Source of the DNA: Planctomycetota bacterium
Lineage (GTDB): Bacteria; Planctomycetota; Phycisphaerae; UBA1845
NCBI GenBank assembly: GCA_022563615.1
Contig: JADFMZ010000031.1
Coordinates: 1-14,613, forward strand
Direction of reading: 5' to 3'
Length of the DNA: 14,613 nt
The position numbers and the translations under genes were made by a program. The notes below the pieces were generated by a model. That model searched no databases, had not been told where the DNA came from, and worked only from the letters and a program-made list of their open reading frames with translations. This document shows positions 1 through 7,004 of this stretch, piece by piece; the stretch's first letter is position 1, and each line of letters starts with the position of its first letter.

Positions 1-1169
1 TGTCCCAGAAGATTGAGCTGCTCGCCATCGAACCGACGGAAATCATCCGCCCGGGGCAGCCTACGCGATACATTCATCGCAAATGGTCGTCGTGGATTGA
101 GAGCGCCGCACGTGACGGCAACGAAATCGTCATCACGGGCATTCCGTACCACGGTTCACCGCGCACCGCGTTGCGTCTGGGCTCCGAAGCCAAGGCCAGC
201 TTTGTCCTTACGCCCCAGCGGTTCAAGCAGCCGGACGTGCTTAGGCGAATCGGCGCTTTGGAGGAGTTCATCTCAGGGCGCAAACAGGATGCTGTCGGCG
301 GCGTGCTGGGTCCGGCTACGTTTCTTTCCACGACGCATTTTATGGTCAAAGCGCGAGACGAGGAGTTTCGACGCATACCGGAAAAGCGGGAGCGGATCGA
401 GTGGTTGTGGAAACAATATGAGCGCATTCGAGGGAAGGAGCGTCACCATGAACTGTTGGATGAGGAGTACGGCCAAGGCCTGATCACGGTTTTCCTGAAG
501 AACGCCAACTTCGTTGCGACCCAACGGCTCATGGCTGAAATTCGCGAATATGAACGCCGGCATTTGACTCCCCACGGAATTCAATTGGCTTTCGGCGGCG
601 ACGTGGCGGTCAGTCAGGCGCTTATCGAAGCCATTGTGACCACTCAGGTTCGCTCGCTCGTGGGCTCGCTGATCGGAATCTTTGTAGTCACCGCCATCTT
701 GGGAAGATCATTGATCTGGGGTGTGCTGAGTGTTCTGCCCAGCGCGCTGGCGATCTTGATCAACTTCGCCCTAATGGGGTATTTAGCTGTTCCACTGGGA
801 GTAGCCACGTCGATGTTTTCCGGAATGACTCTCGGGATCGGGGTGGACTACGCCATCCACCTGCTGGAGCGTTACAGGTTATTGCGTCAAGAGGGCATGG
901 ACGCCACGCGGGCGGCGGCGGATGCCGTGGCTGAGGCCGGCCCCGCCATTTTCATGGATGCCCTCGCGGTCGCCTTGGGATTCGGCGTGCTGGTCCTATC
1001 GCAGGTGCCGGCCAACAACCGTCTCGGCGGGCTGCTCGTGGTAAGCATTTGCAGCTGTTTCCTGGCCACGGTGTTGATTCTGCCGGCCTTGCTGCGGTTG
1101 CTTCGACCGCACGTGCCGCCACTGCCAAACGCCGACTCACCATCAACCGTGACCGATGGTTGTATTTGA
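1..1169 (+). CDS. MMPL/RND-family transporter, C-terminal part (5' end outside window)
   Basis: The frame is open from nucleotide 3 to a TGA at 1167-1169, so this is the C-terminal ~388 residues of a larger protein. The first part (to about nt 630) is soluble and charged, fitting the last porter loop outside the membrane. From about nt 650 it becomes hydrophobic, with several membrane segments around SLIGIFVVTAILG, SVLPSALAILINFALMGY and LGGLLVVSICSCFLATVLILPALL. The motif GIGVDYAIHLLERYR near nt 837-881 is the hallmark of RND/MMPL transmembrane helix 4/10, where the Asp is commonly part of proton relay. The family exports lipids, hopanoids or hydrophobic drugs by proton antiport in the inner membrane. 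The substrate cannot be told from this fragment. The end looks natural, just after the last helix and a short Pro-rich tail. No partner gene is visible downstream. The family call is firm; the specific role is unknown. Confidence 0.88.
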   Translation, partial: SQKIELLAIEPTEIIRPGQPTRYIHRKWSSWIESAARDGNEIVITGIPYHGSPRTALRLGSEAKASFVLTPQRFKQPDVLRRIGALEEFISGRKQDAVGGVLGPATFLSTTHFMVKARDEEFRRIPEKRERIEWLWKQYERIRGKERHHELLDEEYGQGLITVFLKNANFVATQRLMAEIREYERRHLTPHGIQLAFGGDVAVSQALIEAIVTTQVRSLVGSLIGIFVVTAILGRSLIWGVLSVLPSALAILINFALMGYLAVPLGVATSMFSGMTLGIGVDYAIHLLERYRLLRQEGMDATRAAADAVAEAGPAIFMDALAVALGFGVLVLSQVPANNRLGGLLVVSICSCFLATVLILPALLRLLRPHVPPLPNADSPSTVTDGCI

Positions 1170-1194
1170 GAATCTTCTTTCTGAGCCGTGGCGA

Positions 1195-1217
1195 AACGCA
1201 AAGATGATCTTTGCGTT
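1195..1217. repeat. Palindromic element, 11-bp arms, between transporter and cyclase genes
   Basis: Arms AACGCAAAGAT (1195-1205) and ATCTTTGCGTT (1207-1217) are perfect inverted repeats around one G. The element starts 26 nt after the transporter stop and ends 41 nt before the next reading frame. A related core, GCAAAGA-N3-TCTTTGC, recurs at 12443-12459 beside a different gene, which favours a dispersed REP-like repeat over a gene-specific operator. It is not followed by a T-run, so a classic rho-independent terminator is unlikely, though the RNA would form a strong hairpin. Confidence 0.6.
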
Positions 1218-1257
1218 CCCTCTGGCCGATCCACTATCATTTCGACACTGAGGCCGC

Positions 1258-3171
1258 TTGGCCACCTCTGTAGAGAAGTCGATGGACGCAAGAATTACGT
1301 CAATAGAAAACCTGATGACCAGCGATCCCGGCGGGCGCAACGTCTTCGGGCTGATGATGGCAGGTCAGTTGCAGCTTGCGGCCCGATCGCTCCAGTTGGC
1401 CAAACGCGTCGGCATCGTCAGTGGTTTCTACATCCCCGGCGCCGGTGCGGGAGAGACCGACGGACCGCCGGGCGCAAAGACCCTGGGGGAAGCGCTTCGC
1501 AAGCTCGGCATCGAGGTGGACTACATCACGGACGAATGGAACGTTGCGCTGTTTCAATCCATCGGGCTCTCCCCATTGCTCGACGGAACAGACTACATCG
1601 AACGCATCGGGCCAACGCACCTTGTGGCGATCGAACGGTTGGGGCGGGCCGAGGACGGGCGATACCGCAACATGCGCGGCGTCGACGTCACCTCCACGAC
1701 GGCGCCGCTGGACGAGCTGTTTCTCGAAGCGGGTTCTCACGGGATCACCACGGTGGGGATCGGTGACGGCGGCAACGAGATCGGAATGGGAAAGGTCTTC
1801 GCCGAAGGGGCCACAAAGATGCCCAGCGGACAGCAGGCAGCCACCGTGGTCGCGACGGACTTTTGTATTGCCGCCGGTGTTTCCAATTGGGGCGCGTATG
1901 GATTGACCGGTGCGCTGTCCGTGCTGGCTGGCCGCGACCTGCTTCCGACCGCACAAGAGGCTGCTCTTGATATCGACCGCCTGGTGGAGGTTGGTGGGGC
2001 CGTCGATGGTGTCACAGGCCTCCACGAAGCGACCGTGGATGGAATCGGTTTGCCCGCCAGCTTGCGCATGCTGGAGGATATTCGCCGACAAATCGTTGCG
2101 TCACCGCTGGATCGACGAGGCGCCGATCACGCCTCAAACACCTTATCACCACTACAGCGAAGGACGAGGGATCGAATGGAGACGCCCGGCGAAAGCTCGT
2201 CTCACTCAGGATCACTACGCGTCGGTTTGCTGGGTTACGGCGAATCGGGTCGGGCGGCGGGGGCCCTGTTGGCCCGGCAAGGCCACCGCGTTTGCGTATC
2301 GGATCAAGCCGGCGTCACCCTGCAACCGGGTACACTGTTGGCGGGCATTGAGACGGGTGGGCATACGATTGAGTTTCTGGAGTCCTGCGATCTGGTCGTA
2401 GCCAGTCCGGGCGTGCGGCCCGACAGCCCCATTCGTAACGCCCTCCACCGTCGGGGCATCGCGGTGATGAGCGAATTGGAGCTGGCCTACCAGCTTTGCT
2501 CAAGACCACTCATCGCCGTCACCGGAACGGTCGGCAAGCGAACGACGGTGGAGCTATTGCAGCACGTGTTTGGATTGGCTGATCGGCGTGTGAGCATCGG
2601 CGGCAACCGAGGGCGCCCGCTTTCCGCGTTGCTTCTGGACGAAGACGCGCGGGAGCCGATTGCCGTGGCCGTCTCCAGCTTCCAGCTCGATTCAGTGATC
2701 CGTTTCTGCCCGAATGTCGCGATCATTCTGAATATCAGCGAAGCGCATCTGGATCGGCATCGATCGCTGGCGGAATACGTTCGCACGAAAGCCCGCATTT
2801 TCATGAACCAGGGCCATGCGGACGCCTCCACGAAGCATGCGCCGCCGCACGACGTCCGCGATGTGCTGATCCTTCCGTTCGACGATGAGCGCGTTCGCTC
2901 CTTGGCCCGCAAACATCGCGGACGAACGTTCTTTGTTTCCACCCGACAAGCCGTCGATCGCGGCGCCTGGCTCCTTCAGGGGAAGCTGTATGTGAGCGTC
3001 GAGGGAACGGTGGAAGAGATCGGCCCGATCAACCCGACGGGCGTGGAGGGAGCCGTGCGCTTCCCGGAAAACCTCTTGAGCTGCATCGTGACGGCCAGGC
3101 TTTATGGAATCGGCGCCGAGCAAATCGGGCGGGCGGTGGCGCGGCTTCGCCGTGAGGGCGTAATTGAGTGA
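1258..3171 (+). CDS. Fusion: DUF4392 D-glutamate cyclase-like domain + truncated MurD-like module
   Basis: One uninterrupted 637-codon frame. Residues ~10-285 match DUF4392, the C-terminal domain of mammalian D-glutamate cyclase (DGLUCY, D-Glu to 5-oxo-D-proline): GETDGPPGA at 65-73 and GDGGNEIGMGK at 169-179. Residues ~286-319 are a polar linker. Residues 320-637 match MurD: Rossmann GYGESG (326-331), ASPGVRP (382-388), SELELAY (405-411), P-loop TGTVGKRTT (422-430), GGNRGRP (448-454), VSSFQLD (472-478), NISEAHLDRH (492-501) and K511, the carbamylated-lysine position. It ends at the domain 2/3 boundary, so the domain holding most D-Glu contacts in MurD is absent. The Mg-ligand Glu of the LELSSFQ motif is Ala471, and the P-loop Asn and Ser are Val425 and Arg428. 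It may therefore bind nucleotide or a wall precursor without being a working ligase. The start is uncertain: TTG 1258 (GAGG upstream) or ATG 1282. Numbering here is from 1258. The domain calls are solid; the joint function is unknown. Confidence 0.85.
   Translation: MATSVEKSMDARITSIENLMTSDPGGRNVFGLMMAGQLQLAARSLQLAKRVGIVSGFYIPGAGAGETDGPPGAKTLGEALRKLGIEVDYITDEWNVALFQSIGLSPLLDGTDYIERIGPTHLVAIERLGRAEDGRYRNMRGVDVTSTTAPLDELFLEAGSHGITTVGIGDGGNEIGMGKVFAEGATKMPSGQQAATVVATDFCIAAGVSNWGAYGLTGALSVLAGRDLLPTAQEAALDIDRLVEVGGAVDGVTGLHEATVDGIGLPASLRMLEDIRRQIVASPLDRRGADHASNTLSPLQRRTRDRMETPGESSSHSGSLRVGLLGYGESGRAAGALLARQGHRVCVSDQAGVTLQPGTLLAGIETGGHTIEFLESCDLVVASPGVRPDSPIRNALHRRGIAVMSELELAYQLCSRPLIAVTGTVGKRTTVELLQHVFGLADRRVSIGGNRGRPLSALLLDEDAREPIAVAVSSFQLDSVIRFCPNVAIILNISEAHLDRHRSLAEYVRTKARIFMNQGHADASTKHAPPHDVRDVLILPFDDERVRSLARKHRGRTFFVSTRQAVDRGAWLLQGKLYVSVEGTVEEIGPINPTGVEGAVRFPENLLSCIVTARLYGIGAEQIGRAVARLRREGVIE
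2161..2178 (+). promoter_or_regulatory. Internal ribosome binding site and ATG in the fusion linker
   Basis: AGGACGAGGG (2161-2170) ends 5 nt before an in-frame ATG at 2176-2178 (Met307). This is better placed than the signal at either candidate start of the whole gene. Met307 lies in the linker, 13 residues before the MurD-like Rossmann fold begins. Translation from here would give a free 331-residue MurD-like protein lacking the DUF4392 domain. This is inferred from sequence only; purine-rich linkers can arise by chance. Confidence 0.4.
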
Positions 3172-3992
3172 ACGAAATCGATTACGCCGGGTTGACCGGA
3201 CGGCAAATCCGTCGGCTTTGCCGAACCGGAGCATTCACCGGCTCGACCGCGGGCGTCGCTCGGGGCTTTGCTCAGGCGAACCTGGTGGTCGTGCGCTCGG
3301 CGTTGGCGGCCGATTTCGAATCTTTCTGCCGGCGCAACCCTCAATCCTGTCCTCTCCTGGAAGTGACCCCGCCCGGCGAATATGCGCTGACCCAGATCGC
3401 TGCCGACGCCGATTTGCGAAAGGACTTGCCGCGTTACCGTGTGTTTCAAAACGGGCGGTGCGTGGATCAGCCTACATCGATTACCGCGTATTGGCCCGAT
3501 CCGTCAAACGATGCGCGCTGCGATCTGGTAGCCTTTCTCATCGCCTGTTCGTTTACGTTCGATTCGGCGCTGATAGAGGCTGGCGTCCCGGTCCGTCACG
3601 TCGAACAGCGATGCAATGTTTCGATGTATCGAACGAATATCGAGTGCAAGGCCTCGGGGCCGTTTGCGGGTCCGCTGATCGTCTCCATGCGCCCTATGCC
3701 GCCGCAGCACGTGCCGACGGCTCGCGCGATCACCGGCGCGTTTCCACGCGTCCACGGCGCTCCGATCCATGTCGGTGATCCAAGCGCCATTGGCATTGCG
3801 GATTTGGATCGACCGGACTACGGCGATGCCGTTACGATGCGCCCCGGCGAGGTGCCCGTGTTCTGGGCGTGCGGGGTTACGCCGATGGAGGCCGTCATTC
3901 ATGCCGGGCTCGATCTGGCCATTACCCACGATCCCGGCCACATGTTCCTCACCGATCTCTCGGATCAATCCTTGCGTGAAACGTCGCCATAG
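3168..3992 (+). CDS. DUF1445/UPF0317 protein (YcsI-type, N-terminal half of D-glutamate cyclase)
   Basis: The 274-residue product matches UPF0317/DUF1445 over its full length (usual size about 260-270). Clear family blocks are FTGSTAGVARGFAQANLVVV, FCRRNPQSCPLLEVT, CSFTFDSALIEAGVPVRHVE, NVSMYRTNIEC, GPLIVSMRP, HGAPIHVGDPSAIGI, VPVFWACGVTPMEA and ITHDPGHMFLTD. In mammals this family is the N-terminal part of mitochondrial DGLUCY, fused to DUF4392. Here DUF4392 is in the preceding gene, and the two overlap by 4 nt (GTGA, 3168-3171), so they are translationally coupled and probably work together. Many database entries call the family 'putative hydro-lyase', which is weakly supported. I infer D-glutamate cyclisation or a related lactam or hydro-lyase reaction in the cytoplasm. 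The GTG start has GAGGG nine nt upstream. The N-terminus, IDYAGLTGRQIRRLCRTGAFTG, fits the family, so the start is probably right. Confidence 0.88.
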   Translation: MNEIDYAGLTGRQIRRLCRTGAFTGSTAGVARGFAQANLVVVRSALAADFESFCRRNPQSCPLLEVTPPGEYALTQIAADADLRKDLPRYRVFQNGRCVDQPTSITAYWPDPSNDARCDLVAFLIACSFTFDSALIEAGVPVRHVEQRCNVSMYRTNIECKASGPFAGPLIVSMRPMPPQHVPTARAITGAFPRVHGAPIHVGDPSAIGIADLDRPDYGDAVTMRPGEVPVFWACGVTPMEAVIHAGLDLAITHDPGHMFLTDLSDQSLRETSP

Positions 3993-4000
3993 AACGGCAT

Positions 4001-4019
4001 GGAACCCACTGCCGGTTCC
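4001..4019 (+). terminator. Weak terminator-like hairpin after the DUF1445 gene
   Basis: GGAACC (4001-4006) and GGTTCC (4014-4019) form a 6-bp stem with a 7-nt loop, 8 nt after the stop codon. The following sequence is only moderately T-rich, with no clean T-run. It could end the two-gene unit or be incidental. Confidence 0.3.
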
Positions 4020-4147
4020 CCTTGGGTTGTTGGAGTTTCGTTCGATCGCATTTCGGGGACATCGGCGCGATGTGGGGATATCCCTGCTTTCTGGACTCCA
4101 AAGCGAATCCAGCAGCCCGTGTGGCCACCGACTGTGGCACAAAAGGG

Positions 4148-4159
4148 CCGTGTACACGG
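4148..4159. promoter_or_regulatory. Perfect 12-bp palindrome upstream of aceE (possible operator)
   Basis: CCGTGTACACGG is a perfect dyad centred about 53 nt before the aceE start. Its place in the only gap before aceE suits a dimeric repressor site. It does not resemble the E. coli PdhR box as I remember it. The 3993-4206 gap also holds GCCAC-N5-GTGGC near 4121-4137, which may be a repeat remnant. Confidence 0.25.
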
Positions 4160-4206
4160 ATTGCGAGGCCGCGTATGTGTAGCCGTCCGGGGCTCCATCC
4201 GATAAG

Positions 4207-6903
4207 ATGGTTGCTATGACTGAAGTGCAGGTCGCTGACATAGAATCTCAGGAATGGATCGACTCCCTTCGATCGGTAGTCCAAGACGAGGGCCGCGAAA
4301 GGGCGCGTACCCTGCTCGGGCAACTGATCGACTGGGGCAAGCGCAACGATGTGGTTGCGCCGTTTACCGCCAACACGCCGTACATCAACACGATTCCCGT
4401 TGAGCGTCAGGCGCCGTTTCCGGGCGATCGGGCGATCGAGCGTCGCATCAAGAGCCTGGTGCGGTGGAACGCGATGGCGATGATCGTGCGGGCCAATCGT
4501 CGGTCATCGGGCATCGGCGGACATATTTCAACCTATGCGTCGGCGGCCACGCTGCTCGAGATCGGGTTCAACCACTTCTTTCGGGCGCACGCGAAGGATC
4601 ACGTGGGCGACCACATCTACTTTCAAGGTCACGCCGCGCCGGGCATCTACGCGCGGGCCTATCTTGAACGTCGATTGGACGCTCGACATCTACACAACTT
4701 CCGTCGCGAATTGGCGGAAGGCGGTGGGCTTTCCTCCTACCCGCATCCCTGGCTGATGCCGGATTTCTGGGAGTTCCCAACCGTATCCATGGGGCTGGCG
4801 TCGATCACCGCTATTTATCAGGCCCGATTCAACCGGTATCTGCAGGATCGCGGCCTGGCGGATACGTCCGGGTCGAGGGTCTGGGCCTTCCTGGGCGACG
4901 GCGAGATGGACGAACCCGAGTCGCTCGGCGCCATTACCCTGGCGGCGCGTGAGCAACTCGACAACCTGATCTTCGTGGTCAACTGCAACCTCCAGCGCCT
5001 GGACGGCCCGGTTCGCGGCAATGGCAACATCGTCCAGGAATTGGAGGGTGCGTTTCGGGGCGCCGGTTGGAACGTCATCAAGGTCCTGTGGGGCGAAGAT
5101 TGGGATCCGCTGTTGGCGGCGGACACAGATGCCCTTCTCCTCGAGCGCATGAACCAGACGATCGACGGGGAGTGGCAAAAGTACACCGTCGAGTCCGGCG
5201 CCTATTCGCGGGAGAAGTTCTTTGGAACTGACCCGCGCCTAGCCGCCCTGGTTGAAAATCTGACGGACGAGCAGATCCGCAAGCTCCGGCTCGGCGGGCA
5301 TGACCCGGTCAAGGTATACGCCGCGTACCGGGCGGCCGTTGAGCACAAGGGTCAGCCGACCGTTGTTCTAGCCCGGACGATTAAGGGGTACGGTCTCGGC
5401 GAAGCGGGTGAGGGGCGAAACATCACTCACCAGCAAAAAAAGCTCAACTACGAAGAGCTGCGCCACTTTCGGGACCGCTTTGACATTCCCATTCCCAATG
5501 ACAAGCTGGAGGAGGCTCCGTTCTACCGCCCGTCGCGGGACAGCGACGAGTACCGCTATCTTGATAAGCGGCGCCAAGCATTGGGCGGGTTCGTGCCGCG
5601 ACGACGCGTCCAGGCTGCGCCGCTTGAGCCGCCCCCTTCGAGTCTCTTCGATGAGTTTCGCTCAGGAACTGGCCAGCGCGAGGCGGCCACTACCATGGTC
5701 ATCGTGCGCATGCTCAGCCGGCTGCTGGACGACCGGGAGCTGGGCAAGCTGATCGTTCCGATCGTCCCCGACGAGGCCCGCACATTCGGCATGGACGCCC
5801 TGTTTCGCAAGTACGGCATCTATTCCCACGTCGGGCAGCGTTACGAACCGGTCGATTCGCACCTGCTTCTGTACTACCGCGAGAGTAAGGACGGACAGAT
5901 TCTCGAAGAGGGAATCACCGAGGCCGGCTCCATGGCGTCCTTCATCGCCGCCGGCACCGCCAACGTCACGCACGGCGTCAACACGATTCCCTTTTTCCTG
6001 TTCTATTCCATGTTCGGGCTCCAGCGGATTGGTGATTTGATCTGGGCCGCCGGTGACGCTCGATCGCGTGGCTTCCTGATCGGGTGCACCTCCGGTCGCA
6101 CAACGCTGGCGGGGGAGGGCTTGCAACACCAGGATGGGCACAGCCATCTATTGGCCAGCACGATCCCTAACGTAGTGGCCTATGATCCAGCCTTCGCTTT
6201 TGAGATTGCCACGATCGTCGAGGATGGCATCCGCCGAATGTATCACGATCGTGAACCGGTCTTCTATTACCTGACCGTTCAAAACGAACCCTACCCGCAG
6301 CCGTCTATGCCGGATGGGGTCAAAGAGGGCATTCTCAAAGGCTTGTACAAGTTCCGTGCAGCCGACGACCCCGGAAAGAGGCCGCGCATACACCTGTTCG
6401 GCAGTGACGCGATTCTGCGCGAAGTTCTCAAAGCCCAGCAGATTCTCGGCGAGAAGTTCGACGTCGCAGCCGACGTCTGGAGCGCAACGAGCTACAGCCA
6501 GCTACGCAGGGACGCGTTGGCGTGCGAGCGATGGAACCTGCTGCATCCGGACAGGCCGGCCCGTGTGCCCTACGTGACCCAGGTTCTTCAGGATGAGCCG
6601 TTCCCCATCGTCGCTACGAGTGATTATATGAAAGCAGTGCCGGACCAGATCTCTCGCTGGGCGCCGGCCGGTCTCTATTCGCTGGGCACGGACGGCTTTG
6701 GTCGAAGCGAAGCCCGCGCCGAGCTGCGCGACTACTTCGAGGTGGACGCCCGGTACGTGACGCTGGCCGCCCTGCGCGAACTCGCACGGGTCGGCCGGTT
6801 CGATCGCGACAAGCTCCCCGCCGCGATCCGCTCCCTCGACATTAACCCTGAAAAGCCCGACCCCCTCTCAGCGCCGAAAGCGGACACGCTTCAAGAAAAT
6901 TGA
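4207..6903 (+). CDS. aceE: Pyruvate dehydrogenase E1 component (homodimeric type)
   Basis: The 898-residue protein aligns end to end with E. coli AceE (887). It decarboxylates pyruvate using thiamine diphosphate and transfers the acetyl group to the lipoyl arm of E2, feeding acetyl-CoA into the TCA cycle. Visible features: the N-terminal segment YINTIPVERQ, thought to contact E2; FNHFFRAH and YFQGHAAPGIYARA; the ThDP motif GDGEMDEPE (230-238) to NCN (259-261); the active-site loop GRNITHQ with His408; and DEARTFGMDALFRKYGIYS and GLQHQDGHSH with His645. These match catalytic His407 and His640 of E. coli. The C-terminal domain keeps DYMKAVPDQI and LGTDGFGRSEAR. The second ATG at 4216 matches the usual N-terminus as well as 4207 does; no SD decides it. 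No E2 or E3 gene is adjacent, but lipA lies 2 kb away on the other strand. It appears monocistronic, ending convergent with holB. Confidence 0.97.
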   Translation: MVAMTEVQVADIESQEWIDSLRSVVQDEGRERARTLLGQLIDWGKRNDVVAPFTANTPYINTIPVERQAPFPGDRAIERRIKSLVRWNAMAMIVRANRRSSGIGGHISTYASAATLLEIGFNHFFRAHAKDHVGDHIYFQGHAAPGIYARAYLERRLDARHLHNFRRELAEGGGLSSYPHPWLMPDFWEFPTVSMGLASITAIYQARFNRYLQDRGLADTSGSRVWAFLGDGEMDEPESLGAITLAAREQLDNLIFVVNCNLQRLDGPVRGNGNIVQELEGAFRGAGWNVIKVLWGEDWDPLLAADTDALLLERMNQTIDGEWQKYTVESGAYSREKFFGTDPRLAALVENLTDEQIRKLRLGGHDPVKVYAAYRAAVEHKGQPTVVLARTIKGYGLGEAGEGRNITHQQKKLNYEELRHFRDRFDIPIPNDKLEEAPFYRPSRDSDEYRYLDKRRQALGGFVPRRRVQAAPLEPPPSSLFDEFRSGTGQREAATTMVIVRMLSRLLDDRELGKLIVPIVPDEARTFGMDALFRKYGIYSHVGQRYEPVDSHLLLYYRESKDGQILEEGITEAGSMASFIAAGTANVTHGVNTIPFFLFYSMFGLQRIGDLIWAAGDARSRGFLIGCTSGRTTLAGEGLQHQDGHSHLLASTIPNVVAYDPAFAFEIATIVEDGIRRMYHDREPVFYYLTVQNEPYPQPSMPDGVKEGILKGLYKFRAADDPGKRPRIHLFGSDAILREVLKAQQILGEKFDVAADVWSATSYSQLRRDALACERWNLLHPDRPARVPYVTQVLQDEPFPIVATSDYMKAVPDQISRWAPAGLYSLGTDGFGRSEARAELRDYFEVDARYVTLAALRELARVGRFDRDKLPAAIRSLDINPEKPDPLSAPKADTLQEN

Positions 6904-6923
6904 GGCACTCCAAGAAACTGAGC

Positions 6924-6941
6924 CGCAGGCTTTAGCCTGCG
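6924..6941. repeat. Palindrome between convergent aceE and holB (REP-like, possible bidirectional terminator)
   Basis: CGCAGGCT (6924-6931) and AGCCTGCG (6934-6941) are perfect inverted repeats around TT. It sits 21 nt after the aceE stop and 64 nt before the holB stop, where a bidirectional terminator would serve both genes, but there is no T-run right after it. A second small dyad, CGAAA-T-TTTCG, follows at about 6942-6952. The core looks to me like a dispersed planctomycete repeat, recalled from memory and unverified. Confidence 0.5.
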
Positions 6942-7004
6942 CGAAATTTTCGTTGCTTCGACGGTCCACAACAGTGTTTTATTAGAGTGCCCAAGCCGTG
7001 GACT

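Noticed and set aside
1300..2091. 263-codon open frame on the minus strand
   Set aside because: It lies wholly inside the DUF4392 coding region, shows no recognisable domain, and is the usual antisense shadow in high-GC DNA.
1258..3171. Fusion as a simple sequencing artefact
   Set aside because: Both domains are in the same frame with a plausible polar linker and no sign of an interrupted motif. A lost stop codon cannot be fully excluded without relatives, so it is kept as a caveat, not the main reading.
3164..3778. 204-codon plus-strand frame overlapping the DUF1445 start
   Set aside because: It is Arg/Ser-rich out-of-frame translation; the GTG frame beginning at 3168 carries all the conserved family motifs.
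3504..4241. 245-codon open frame on the minus strand overlapping the DUF1445 gene and the gap before aceE
   Set aside because: It has no domain or plausible composition, and opposes a strongly conserved gene along most of its length.
6924..6941. Firm rho-independent terminator for aceE
   Set aside because: The stem is strong, but no T-run follows on either strand, so it is listed as a repeat with possible terminator activity only.
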